Source of the DNA: Dicaeum eximium
Lineage: Eukaryota; Chordata; Aves; Passeriformes; Dicaeidae
Assembly: GCA_013396995.1 (NCBI GenBank)
Contig: VWZP01005658.1
Location: 2,914,453 to 2,978,452 of the forward strand
DNA length: 64,000 nt
Direction of reading: 5' to 3'
Below the pieces are notes generated by a model. The model had not been told where the DNA came from. It ran no database searches and was given only the letters and a program-made list of their open reading frames with translations. Of the stretch, positions 12,061 through 24,920 are shown one piece after another (within the stretch, counting starts at the first letter, position 1; the number at the start of each line of letters is the position of its first letter). The translations under genes and the position numbers were made by a program.

Positions 12061-15000
12061 TGCAATGCAATAAGTGACTTAGTTCAAGAGCAAACTGCTC
12101 CTTAGCTCACAGTCTAAACAGATAAAACAGACTTTCCATCTGGGAGAAGGAGCATTTGCTACACCTGTTCCATGTGTAGGGAGGTGCAGCAGAGTGCTGT
12201 GATTGAGGAGAGGAGCTGTGCCTGGGGCTGGTTACACTCTGGAATTGCTGAACTCTCACCACTTCTCTCTTTCTCTTTTTCTATTATATGGCAGCCTGAG
12301 CACAGCATTCACATATCACAGCTAGAGCAGGGAGATAAAGAAATTATTTTGGAAATTACTGGGTATCAGTGTCAGATGGCATGGACAAATTGCAATAATG
12401 GATGATGATTTGCAAGACAGCTCACAAAAGAAGACAAAGTCATTATTTTAAAATTGAAGGCACATCAAAATGCATCATGCTGTCCTGCGGTTTTGACCAT
12501 TGGTCATCTTTCCTGGTTTTCTTCTTTAAAAAATTTAACTATTTTCTCTTATCCTAAACCCAAGAAATTTTTTTTTCTGATAAAAATTAAATTATTTATT
12601 TATTTAACATTAGTTACAGTTCCCTATTCTTTCTGAAGTGAAAACATGCCCATGATTTTATAGACTTTTAAAATAGTTTTTATATTATGCAAATCACAAT
12701 ACTTCTGTGGTCATATTTTTTCACAAGGAAGTCCAAAATTATTTTCAATATTCTATTTATTAGGATATTACCAGAAGCAGGGAAAAATAGACTTTCAAAA
12801 TAGGACTTTAATTTGAGCATCCACAGAAATGGTAGACATTTAAATAAATGTCCTTATCTGCCCTCAGGTCAATTATTTTGAATTGCAATGTATGGAATTT
12901 TGCTGATTTTTTTTTTTCAGAACTGATTAAGTGAAAAATGACTATCCAAAATCTCATGAGGTGCTTTTTGTTACAGAACAGTTTTTCTGTAATCCAAGAC
13001 AGTACTCTCTTTTTTTTTTTTCTCAGCTGTTATTCAGCCAAAATAGAAAATCCATCCCAGGTTCTGTGTATGGAATATTAAATGCTGTGTGAGAATGCAT
13101 CTCACATTCTTGAGAACAGCCACAGTGGGTAGATAATTTTCTGCCACTTCTTAAATTTCACAAGGCAATTCAGCAGGCCCAGCTCTCAGGAAATGTCTTT
13201 TAGCATATACAGAAATAAACAGCAATAGGAGCTAAATATGAAATACATTTAATGAAGTGGTTTTTCTTCTCTTCCATTTATGAAAGTTTTCCCCATTACT
13301 TAAAAAGTTAGGTTTGAGGTTTCAATCAATATTTTTAGTTTATTGCTCATTGTGCCCTCTACTGTCTTTTAATTTTGACAAGTTGTTTAATCCCTGAGGG
13401 GTCAGGAAGATGAATTAATTAACAGCAGTCAAGCAGGTTGGCATAGCAGCATAAAAGGCATGGTAAAACTGAAGTTATACCTGTTACTGTAAAATTACAT
13501 AGGCTGTAAGTGAGGATTTCATTGGACAGTAAACTACCTGCTGAACTTTCCATTTTTGCTAAGGAGTTGTTTTCAGTAGGTCATTGCACACCAACACGTG
13601 TGACCTCTGAGGCAGGCAGAAAAGCACATCTTTGCAATTTAAATGAAGAGTAACCTATTTATAATTTCATTATTATTTCATTACTGCATGACTTCTGCTA
13701 TTTATAAATGTCAAATACAAAAAAAAAAAAGAGAGCTTCAATTTAACCTTCCCTGTCATAGAATAAGAGCTTTATTTCCACTGTCTTTAAGGAAGTACTT
13801 GATGGCTCAGAGTAAAACCTATCAGACTTAGCTCAGCAGAGAATCATTTTGATGGGGATGGGGAAGGATGGCATTTTCCTCTTAAAGCTAATTTTATACA
13901 CACAGGGCGTACAAGCACACAATATTTTCAATTTAGTTTAATCAGTCACCTCAGACATCCAATGGTCTTATTCTTGCTTCATTTTCTCTTGCTCTATTGA
14001 AAATAGGCAATTCATGCCACACAGACTGTACAAAGCCTTAGAGAGGGAAAACAGATTTCTGTATCTCAGCCTGTTGTATCCATCCAATCATCACTGAATT
14101 TTTATTTTTTTTCCAGTGGGGGATTTTTTCCCATAGAGCCATCACCAATGACAGGAAGTATGTTATAATAATGGAGTGAGTGCTGATTATGCTGACAATA
14201 CTGTGAACAAACTACCTTTTTCTAAGTTTGCCTGCATTTAAGCCAAACATAAAGCAAAAGCTAAGGGTGATCTCTGGTGATCTCACATCTCCCTTCATGA
14301 TAGTCTTAAGTACCATGTTGACTGAGCCTAGGTTCATGAAGCTTTATCTGAACACAGATCATTGCAGGAAAAGTAAAAAAAAAGTATACATATTCTGTAT
14401 GCTACATATTCTGGACTTTTTTTTTTTTAACAATATTAATATTCAATTTTGTACTGCCCTACTTTCCTATACATAAAGACTGTCTTAAAATAATACTTTA
14501 AAACAAATGCAATATTTACTTGTATTCTTATGATTACCTTCAGTTTTCCAGCTTTTGTTGTTGCCAGCAACCTTCTACCACTCTCTTTTTTTCCCCATTA
14601 TGAAGTTTGCCTCAGATTAGCTTTCAGTCTTGTAGTACCAACAAAATAGGGAGCTCTTTGCTCCTGCCTATCAGGGAATACATTTCCATATAGGTCTTCC
14701 ATCTCAATGAGCTCACTGCTTCTTGATATTTCTGACAATCCTTGAAGAGCTTTTCAAACCAGAGAGAAATGTTTTCCATTGGAGAGTGATAACTGAAAGA
14801 AACTGAAAGACTTTGAGGGATCCTAGGTTTTTGATTTTTATTCAAAACAGTGTTTTGAAACACTGCTGAAACAGATATGTATTTTTTTATTGTTGGCTTA
14901 GCTGTTCCTTTGTGTAACTGGAGGAAAAATTAAAGGATAGATTTTCAACTTGTCAACATAAAACATATTGACAAGGTCATTTGCATATTCACTGAAATAA

Positions 15001-16009
15001 AGTTGCTTGGAATTATTATTTTTGTAAAAAGTTTCATCCTATTCTTCCAGTTGTGGGAATAAAAAAAAAAGAAAATAAGGAAATTTAGCATCAAATGGAA
15101 AAATTAAATTGTTACTAGAGTGTTAGCTGCATTTATCCCACCAGGTATTTCAGCATTTTATTACAAGATTAGTAACACCCACTTCATTAAACTATCCTAA
15201 AGTTATTACAAGTAGCTTCTTCCTGGTCAACTCATAACCTCAAACTTTCCCACACAGACTCCTAAATGCATTGCAAACCTAAATTTACAATTGTAAGGAC
15301 TTATCTGTGAAAGAGTTAAATATTTGATATGTCTATGTAAGTGCCACTCACAAGATGTTGGGGAAATATTTCACAGCTGATAGTGAGATTTTAAGAAGGC
15401 TTAGCTGGACATAAGAGAATTACCTACTAGGAAAGTATGTCTGAAACCTGATTAAATAGGTTTGGATTTTTTTTTTTTTGTTAGAGTAACACTGTTGTCA
15501 AAAAGATAAAAAATTTAAAGGAAATTAGCTTTTAGTGGAGTTACAAATTAATTGGTGAATTCTTTTCTCCCAGCGTACAGTCCTCGTATAATTTAAAATA
15601 GATTTTGTACTTTCCACTTTCAATATACTTCATTGTGTTATAGGGTTGGCAGAGCATTCATGTAAAATCAGTCACAGGCTGTTTAGCATTCATCAGCATT
15701 GCCCAGTCTGCCACCTCAGCTCCTAACTGAAAATGAAAGCTAGAATTGTCCTGGATAATCAATTATGTTTTCAAGATTCATTTTTGAATGGGAGTTATAC
15801 TGCACAGGGAGTTAGAGATAGAGGGGGTTGTAATATAATCTAACTTCAGTCATCTTAAATAGGGAGTGAACAAAATTGTCAGTGTTTAATTACTTTAATG
15901 TCAGCAGTCTTCTGAAATAACAGTAATAGTTCTTTTGCTAGGACCAGAGCAATGACACCTTTCTGATTTTACATTTTTTGCATGCTACATTCCTTTACCT
16001 GATGCTCAC

Positions 16010-16290
16010 AGCTGCACAGGGGCAGTAAATCATCATCTGGCTGGAACTGTTTGTCATTTTTGGCAGCCGGGCTCCAGCATGTACTAAATAAAGACCAGCT
16101 CAGTCGTTTGCATTGGGCTGGAGCAGCAGCAGACTTTGTGCATCACTACAAAGCTGTTAATCAGTGACTTTCCTAAGTAGTTGTGAGTGCTAAATGCGAA
16201 TTTCTAGTAAACTTTTAATGTACTGACATTCGTTGTCATCTGCCCACATAAACCAGTGGTGCAAGTTGTGTTAGAGGAAGTTCCTGCCTC
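16010..16290. promoter_or_regulatory. Candidate conserved non-coding element
   Basis: Mixed-complexity sequence with several CpGs in an otherwise CpG-poor window, a TTTGCAT octamer-like word (about 16109-16115), repeated CTGGAGC/CAGCAGCAG words and GCTGTTAATCAGTGACTT. No frame is open over its length and no repeat family is recognisable. It reads like the vertebrate non-coding elements near developmental genes, but only an alignment could show conservation. Confidence 0.3.
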
Positions 16291-19200
16291 GAGAAGTTAA
16301 TGTTGGAAAACATTATGGAGCATATTTCCACATGGCTGCACCTCTTCGGAATCATGGTCCCAAAGGGAAGAGCCTACAAGTGCAGGGACAGGATCTTTTC
16401 CCTTGCAGGGTCTGAGGAAGGTCCTTACATCTCTGTCTGGGTGTAGATAAGGAAGGAAGCAAAGAAAGATCTATTCAGAAATAAAGATTTCAAAGCCATA
16501 ACATATATCATTAAAGAACAGAAAAACTTGTTTGTGCAAGCGTTGGGCTTTTTTGCCTTTGATCAAGTAAAAGGTAATTTCTAATCTGAAATTTGCAAAT
16601 TGATAGAATTCTGTGGGGTATATTTGTCAGAACCAGATATGAAACTTCTCCTCTCGGCAATGTTATTCTAGATTTCAGCTGAGAAACACCACTTGTGAAG
16701 GTGCTTCAGTTAACAATCTTGGTCATATCAAGAAGCCTTTCATCTAAAGATTCAGGTTTTATTGACTCACTGGGCCTAAATCTGAGTTTATTTGAACAGT
16801 TTTCAACCACAACTAATGTAAGAAATTCAGGCATTTCAGAATTCTCTTCGTATTTATGGACATAACCTTGAACAGAAGCAACACCTCCTTAATCAGTAAA
16901 AATATTAATTTAATTGTGGCTTGTTTGTTCCAGCCCTTTGATATCAAACAGAACATTTAAAGGAGATGTATTCTGAAGCAACTGATGAAAGAGCAAGGAA
17001 TTCTGAAACACTTTTCTTTGTTTTGTTTTGAGGGCAGAGATGAGGCTTTGTTCCAGTACAGTCTGATCTCAGTGTAAGGCATCTCTTCCCAGTAATGGTG
17101 TGGGGAGCCTTGTCCAAATAAGAATTAGATCATGTGTTTGAATCCATTTGTTTTCATCATCACTGTCCATTTTTCTAACTATAAAAACAGGGGTGGCAAG
17201 GAGGAAAAGGGAGTTATGGGGTTAGTTTTGAGATCAATTACATTCAATGCATATCCATGATATTAGGAATGTGGCTTCCTAGATGGAGGGAACTATGTTA
17301 AGGTTCTGTGTGTAGTTGTATTTCTCTGCTGAAATCAGAGATATAATCTCGATGCAAAACTAATTTAAGCCAATTTGTACCTCTCCTTAAACTTTTGTTG
17401 GCATGGCATCAAGTCCTGGAGGCCATTCTAGGGGAAATGGTAACTAGTCAAACCACTTACAATACTGTGAATTATGCTCACACCAATTATCGATTTTCCA
17501 AAATTTACTCAGCTTCTGGTTTGTGTAACTGTAAGTCTTTAGTCAGAAGAATGCTTTTTTCTTTCTTTTCTGAGGATATTCTCTTCTCCGTTGCAAATAT
17601 CTTTATTTCTCATAACAAATGGTGAATTAAACATTAGTGCTTTAAGTCATATATATTTGCCAGCTGTTGATTGATCATACTTTTGATTTTTTTAATATAA
17701 AACTATTTTGTGACAGATAATATTTCTGATAAGGTTTTGTTTGTCTGATTTTTAAAGAAAAAGTAGCTTGGATACTATCATCTGTGCCACTTGCTATCAG
17801 CTCCCTTCAGTAGCTATTATTCCTTATCAAATCAGGCAGGCATAGGAAGCAAAGTGATTAAATTTGGCATGTTGTCTACAAAAAAAATACAGCAGCATTG
17901 CTCCCTGAATCACTCTACTGCATTTATTCTTTTCAATGTATATATCATTTAATGAAAAAGCTTTGCCTGAAGGGTTTGACTGTCTCAATTTTGGATGTAA
18001 AATGCAAAGCAAACAACAAAAGCAGTATTTGAGATGCTATTAAATCTTTCTGTTGAGGACTGAATCTAATTCCAGTTAGCTTCTAAGGTGGTGCTGAACA
18101 TTACTTAAAGTCAACTTGTGATTTTGTAAGGGCACTGACATCTGGAGCTTAGAAGTAACACCAAGATTACCTTAATAAGTGTCTTGCTTTTCTCTGTCAG
18201 GACATCTTTGTGCAATCTTGTGCTCACATTGCCAAAGGCTGCTCCCATTGTCTCCTTGTGTGAGTGGGTTCAGCACAGTGACCCTGCAGCCTTGGGAAAC
18301 CCAAAGATTCTGAGTTACTGGAACACTTCAGCATTTGTCATTTTATCAGCATTTGACAAATTTGTATTATAAATTTGGCAATTTCAGTTTTTCAGCTGAA
18401 GATTATTAATGAAGCAACATTTGGTTTTGTTCATTGTCTCCAAACATATTTAAAAAACACATAAAATTTCAGAAAAAATAAATTTTTTAAAAGAGCATAT
18501 GGCTGTAAAGTTAATTATGTTCAAAGAGATTGTTTTAATACTGGACCATAGAAATATTATTTTAGAATATGTTCACTCTCCAAGTACCTGCATTGCAGTG
18601 AAAGCATAGTACAAGGTTTGTTTCACTGACTCTTTTAGGATCTATCTGCATTTTTCCCATGGGGGAGGCTATGGCCATTTTTCCAGCTATAGATTCTGAA
18701 GCTGACCCCAGGTCTGAGCTGACTGTCAGCACCTTACAAATGCAGACACTGCCCTTCTTCTGATTTTTAAATATAGCTCATTGCTTTTGATGCTTTTATT
18801 CCTACTCCACACTATTGGGAGATCCAAGCCATGTGTACCTGTATTTGCAAAAGGGCAGAAACAATAAGATGAAATTTTCAGGTGTGCTGTCCTCAGGGCT
18901 GTCCTGAGGAAGGTCCCACCGTGGCTTGTGTTTCCCTAGCCAGGTAATGTGGTACCTTAGTGCCTGGTAGAGGTGGCAAATAATGTAAGGGAGTGAGATA
19001 AAGTGTGTGCTGGGCTGAGGGCCTCAGCTGTGCAGCTGGAGGTGCTGGTTATCCTGAAAGATGAGAGCAGGTGTATGCAGGGGCTCCAGCAGCACAAAAT
19101 CCACTTGAATCTGAATTTCACACAGCAACCTAGAACAGCAATTGATCCAGTGCTTCTGGCCTCGAAACTTTGATGTAAGCTCAGGGAAGAACAAAGAGTT

Positions 19201-20779
19201 TACGTTCCATTGTACAGCATCACTTGACAGCAGCGTGTAGGCTGCTCGAGTGGGTGTTTAATGTTTCCTTTAGCATTAGAATCGAGATTCCAACCAGGGA
19301 TCACAAACTGATGTGAGAAACTTCCTGCTGTCATCATTATTGGTTTAATTCACAGCATCTGCTGGATGCTGGGATTGGTGTTAGATGACCAGAAACCAGC
19401 CTGCTGAACAGGGGGTGCAGGATGGAGGAGGTTCCTCATGAATGTGCAGAGTGGAGGTGAAGAAACCCTGTGGGGAATTGACCTGGTACCTGCTGGCTCC
19501 ACCAGCCTCAGTGGAGCCCAGCTTGGTCCAGGTGAGGCCATCTGGGTGCAGGTGCTGAGGGTTTGCTGTGCTGTGCTGCCCATGGGAGCTGATGAACCTC
19601 ACCAGCATCCTGTGTGTAGGATTTTACAGCTGAGAACTCCACCCACGTGGTAAACTTAAGTTACCTCCACACTCGGGGGGAGCTGAGGTGAGTACAGGCT
19701 CTGTCATGAGTGAGTTCTTGGTTAAATTGTAGGAAATGACTCTTTGATTCTAGCAAGCAATGGATGCAAAAAATATTTCCTTCCAGTGATGAAGAACTTA
19801 ACAAGAGCAGAAAGCCAACAGTGGGTGTAAACCACATTTTACTAAGTTCCTGAAAGGTGTCCTCTAACACACTTGACAACTTTAATATGTTGGCATTTTT
19901 TGAATAATATACCTTCAAAAGAAATTAGTGCCTGGCTTAATTTCTGTGCTCCCATTTTTTATCTACCCATCAGAAAGGCCATGCATTTTAGGGACAGCCT
20001 CAGTAAATCCAATACTTAGATCATGGCAAATTCCCAAGTTTTGATAAAGCTGTCAGTTGTCTGCTCCAGGTATCTAGAAATACTTTCCAGGGGCAAGATT
20101 CCAAAGGTAATTTTATGCTTGCTCTTTGCCAAAGGCTCAGTATTCCTAAACCAACTGCAGAGTGCATCTACCCTGCAGAAAACTACTCAATGCAGGCAGT
20201 AATTAAACTGCCTATTTAGAATAGTGTCCTGAAGGGGAGAAAGAAGTTTGGCCACCACTCACAGGAAGATAGGTGCAGTACCAGATCCCAAAATAAGCAT
20301 CTGTCAAATGAAAGTGATAGAGCTATTTACTGAGATATTTCTACACTCTCTTAAAACAATAATATCTGTTCTTTCTGTTTGCAAGCTTATGTATAATCCT
20401 CTACATTTACTGCCTGTAACAGCACAGGCCTCTGCAGAGAGCCATACATTTTTGTAGACAATAGCAGTAGCTCTTTCCTAGATAACCAGGAATTTTTAAA
20501 TTATAGGATTTCATACAAAAAAATACACATTTGCAGTGATTTCATGGACAGTCTGAATACTTAATGAGAATCATTACTGTCATAAAAACAACAAGAACTT
20601 TAACTTTGCAATCCAAATCCATGGAAAGCCATGCTGGATTATCCCTAAGGTTTTGTCTCATCTGCTGTTGTCTCTGAAACTGCAGTATGACACCAAACAC
20701 TTCTCAAGGTGTTGCAGGAAAATGTTTGGCAAGGGTCTAAAGAACCGTAATACAGCAGTAGAGAAGTAATAAAAATCCA
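16291..20779. other. Non-coding stretch with a GC-richer patch at 19.35-19.68 kb
   Basis: Most is AT-rich and featureless. The patch at 19350-19680 is clearly richer in G and C and has open frames of 71-77 codons on both strands. The predicted peptides have no recognisable domain and no good splice pair frames them. It may be a decayed repeat. Confidence 0.55.
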
Positions 20780-21060
20780 TAAAGCAGATCCAAGTGAATG
20801 TCTGTGATACCTGGCATCATGTGCTGGATACAGCCACTGTATGTTCAAACATGACCATCCTGCATGAAATAAGACTGCATTATGGGGTTAGAAACATCAC
20901 AGCCTGCCTCTGCACGTTTGCAATTAGCCAGAATGAAGTGTTTTGCTGCCTCTGTGCAATAAGAATGTTCCTGCACATCCACCTGGCAGTGCACCACATT
21001 TTGGAAACACCCTGAGCTTTCCAGCTTTTGCACTGCAAAATGACCCTGGAATGAATTGTA
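20780..21060. promoter_or_regulatory. Candidate conserved non-coding element, open on both strands
   Basis: Open frames of 60-82 codons overlap here on both strands, a sign of low stop-codon density rather than of a gene; none gives a recognisable protein. The sequence holds TTTGCAATTAGCC (homeodomain-like), GCAGTGCACCACA and CACTGCAAAATGACC. Alternatives are an undetected short exon or chance. Confidence 0.25.
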
Positions 21061-24000
21061 TGAAAATAAACAAAAATAATTAAGAGAGTACCCTTTGAAA
21101 ATAGGGTAATTATGTTGCAGAATATCAATTAAATGAAACCCAAAAATGATCTAGAAGTTATTTCATTGTTGTCAATTCTCTCCTAACTCCACTCTGATGC
21201 TGGAAGGGAAGGGGAAAATGCCCAGAGATTCTAACTCTCAAACTATGACTGCACTTCCCTAAGTATTGCTCCTGTCTTTTCTAAGATTTGGCCTATGATG
21301 AAATGCAGTTAATTTTCTGATTGTACAACTTTTGGTTCACCTGGGAAGCAGTGTCACTTTTAAATAATAGTCTATGATTTGGGGGTGGAGGATTGACAGT
21401 TGCCCCAGCTAAAGCACAACATGAACAGGTTGTGATAATTTAGGATTTATTTTTTTTATTGCCCTCAGGTACCTGACATAAATACTGGAGTTATTTAAGA
21501 GAAGGGTTGTCTTAGTGTTTCACTTAAAGGTCCCTTTATCCTTTGGTGTGTGTTCCAGATATTATCTTAGAAACTGAACAAGTGTGATTATGAAGAAGGT
21601 GGCAATTTTGGTGAGTGGCTAGAGTACTGTTCTGTGCAAAGATTCATTACCAAGTATAAGAGAAGAAAATTGCATAAATCAAATAAGCAGGAGGTGGTGT
21701 CAGGAGCTGCAGCTCAGTACTTTGGCAGGGAGGTACAGCTCCAGGACAAAGGGAAAAAAGTCAGAGTCAGGAAGGGGTAAAGAACTGACATTAATCTAAA
21801 AGTGCATAACACTCCCCAGGAGTCACTGCGTTTAGGCAGAAGAAAATTTGTATTTTACAATCAGGCTTATGTCATTCTAATATGAATTATTAATTTTGAG
21901 GATTTTTCCATTTCAGAGTTATATGTAGATAAGAGAATAATTTAAAGCACCTACCAGCTGAGAAATTTCAACAATTTTGTGTGAGTGTATGGTTTAATGT
22001 TTTTCTTTGTTTTTTCTTTAAGTTTTGTATCGATTTCCTGCACTGGATTATACTGGGCCGTGAAATACCAATCTGAGTTTGCTATTTCCAAACTTCTTGG
22101 TTTTTTAATTTCTGAGACAGTAACCATCAGTACACATGATGTCACTGATTTAAAGAGATTAAGAGAGTAATATTCAGAGCAGAAATATGAGCAGCTGAAT
22201 GGGGTAGAACTAAAATGTTGAAATCCTCCTGCACACATAGATGATGCAGTTTCATGTCAGAGTTTGCTGAGTTAAAGTGTTATTAACATCAGTTAGGTTG
22301 CTCCTGCTGAAGCTGGCTCTGGCAGAACAGTTTAAGCCTTTCTCTGTAAATATTTGGTTTTTCTGCTGGCTGTGAACTTCATCTCATTGGCAAAGCTCCC
22401 TTTTATGTCAGAAGAGCATGAATTGACTTTGCATGTCTTTGGAGATGTATGTTGGATGTCCAAAATCAGCATTGGAGTTGTAGGTCTAACTTCCATTAAC
22501 TGGTCTTTTTGAACTCTCTGCTTCTCTTCTCCCCTCCAAAGCAAAATCCACTTATTTTAATTTTATATTTATAATTTTTAAATCTTATGCATACAAAACT
22601 TCATAGTTCACTTTCCTCCACCCTTAGATGCAAGTCTATATCTTCTATTAGAGCCTAGTTTTTCAAGGTTAGAATTTTTTTATTTAATTATTTTTGTCCT
22701 CTTTCTATAAACACAGTGGAGTAGTTTCTTCAGGTATTCCAAGTTATGAACTGTGCAGGCCATGCTGAGTAGCATCCATTTTGTTTCTTCCTTGGCTGCC
22801 CTGCTCTTTCCTGCAGCACTGGGAGAGGTTAAAGGATTTTATATGGTGGTCAGATCTTGATGGATTGCACAGCAGCATAGGAATCCTATCTGTGTGTAAT
22901 TCCTTTATCTGTATTTTTGTCAACTATCCATGTTTTTGGTGGATACAAATAATCGTGAAACAGTGGTTTAAACAGAAGAGAAGGATCCATTTTCAAAATA
23001 CACTTTTCTTGAAAGTTCTTGGAAACCACAAGAATGTGTCTGCAGAGACACATCTCTGTTTACATTTTGGTCTGCTTAGGTATTTCCAATACAGCACTGT
23101 GGAATGTAAAATCTAGCTGATTAGTTAGACTAAAGGAGTAGGTTGTTTTATTCCTGAACTCTCTAAATTAGTTATTTAGAGCTGGTGAGTCTACTTGCTG
23201 CTGAAAAAAATTTGCTGCACAGTACATGGTTCTTTTGCATCAGTGGGGAAAGGTGAGGACATCTCAATTAATGAATTATTTGTGTTAAAGTGACATTTCT
23301 CTGTGAATGATTTTTCAAAACATGGGATGTGCATACTCCAAACAATTCAGAAACACAGTGAGAGAGCAGGCATTTGCTTCTGTTTTAGATGCAGTTTGGA
23401 TTGACTGTAGTTGAATCAAGTACAGAGGAGATAACATTGTAAATGAATAGAATAGCAGGAAAATCTCATTTGACTTAATAACTTGTAATTTCATTTAATT
23501 GGTACTGACAGGCATCTAAAAATACATATGGTGACATTTTAAAAAAATGTTCTTTTTTTTTTTTGTAATAAATATTGTTTGCCAGGAGCTGCATTTTGAT
23601 TTTGCTCTGGAAAATATTCCATTGAATGTAGCTTTTTCTTGTTGAAGCCTTAATATTAGGATTTTTTACATGTTTGATATGCTGTTTGCAATATACTGCT
23701 TCCTTCTGAAAAGGATGCAAATCTTCATGTCCCACTCACCCCTGACCTCCTTCATTCAGGCTGCTGTTAATAAACTTGGATCAGTTCAAGTGAAGGGCAG
23801 ACTGCCACCAGCCCTGAGCTGTCACAATAACAAGCAAGCAAGTGACCTGTAAATATAAAAACATCAGAAATGCTGTGTATAACAATTGTCCCTATGATGT
23901 TTGACTGGAAGTGAACAACCCCAACTGGAATTTCTAAGCTTACCTGATCACAGCATGCAGATGACAAGTATCAGCAAAATTGGGGCACTAAATTAAGCAA

Positions 24001-24629
24001 CTGTGCCATGAACAGCTCAGGCTTTAATTTTGGGTGTTATGGTGCAGCTTCATCCTTCTTGTTCATCTCTCCTGCTGTGAGCTGCTAATTATGTAACTTC
24101 AGTGTAAAGCAGTGAGTTTCATCTGCAGTGCTCCTCCATCACTAAGCTGCATGTCATGCATATCTCTTTACCATTCACAGAAGCTGCCATTTAATTTCTC
24201 ACTGGATAAAGAATGAAGTCAAATTCTGTGGTATCTGTACAGCTTCATCTCTATTTTTAAGTCTCTTGTATGGAGGTGAACTGTAAAATTGTCACCCAGC
24301 ATCAAAGGCAACGGAGTGGCATGATAACACAAAATCATAAATCTAAAATTTATGTGGTCTACTTTTTTAAAGATTACCATTAATCTTTTTACTATAACTT
24401 TTATAAAAGATGCTTGCCATGGTACTCGGTTCTTTTCAAATATGCAGGAGGAGATAGAATACCAGGATCATATTAAAAATATACTCTTCTGTTGTCAGAG
24501 CCCCAGCAGACTCAGTATCTTGAGGTCAGTTATATGGCAGAAGCATATTTGATATTAGTGCCTGGATTCAATGAATTCTGTCTGCTTGGAGCATAAGCAG
24601 CCTCAAATGTATCCCTAAGGCTGTATTCC
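21061..24629. other. Non-coding stretch, nothing recognised
   Basis: Ordinary AT-rich sequence. The 111-codon frame at 22781-23116 is rich in Phe, Trp and Cys and shows no domain; judged a chance frame. Confidence 0.6.
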
Positions 24630-24920
24630 CAAGAAGAAATAAATCATGCTAATAAAGTAAGCACAGTTGTTAATATAGTGATTGCAATCATAATCCTACA
24701 TTAAAAACAACAAAGAGTGCTGATGTAGTATCACTCAGATTATTTTATTTAGCCTGAGTTGCCATAACAACCATAGGAATCATGAGATCACATTTTAATT
24801 AAAGCCCTCCTAGTAATTCTGATTGTACCAGCCTTAAGTACATGGTATGCTGATCTGCATACTGAGTGCAGAGGAGGCTGATAAATATACAGGTCACTGG
24901 AATTCCAGTATAATTTAACT
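24630..24920. promoter_or_regulatory. Candidate conserved non-coding element with RFX-like site
   Basis: Dense with recognisable binding-site-like words: the palindrome TGATTGCAATCA (24679-24690), a SOX-type AACAAAG (24709-24715), an X-box-like GTTGCCATAACAAC (24758-24771), TTTAATTAAAG (about 24794-24804) and the imperfect dyad ATGCTGATCTGCAT (about 24848-24861). No open frame of note. Inference: an enhancer-like element. The call rests on motif density only, since no alignment was possible. Confidence 0.35.
24758..24771. promoter_or_regulatory. RFX X-box-like site
   Basis: GTTGCCATAACAAC differs at one position from the RFX X-box form GTTRCC-(2)-RGYAAC. RFX proteins bind such inverted half-sites and control ciliary and neuronal genes. 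It lies inside the candidate element at 24.63-24.92 kb. Confidence 0.4.

Larger units (their letters stand above)
10214..16009. other. Non-coding stretch, only simple repeats and a CTCF-like word
   Basis: A GC-richer patch at 10.7-11.1 kb carries overlapping 84- and 68-codon frames on opposite strands without recognisable content. Otherwise AT-rich, with many T-runs of 9-12 bases and no repeat family recognised. Confidence 0.6.
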
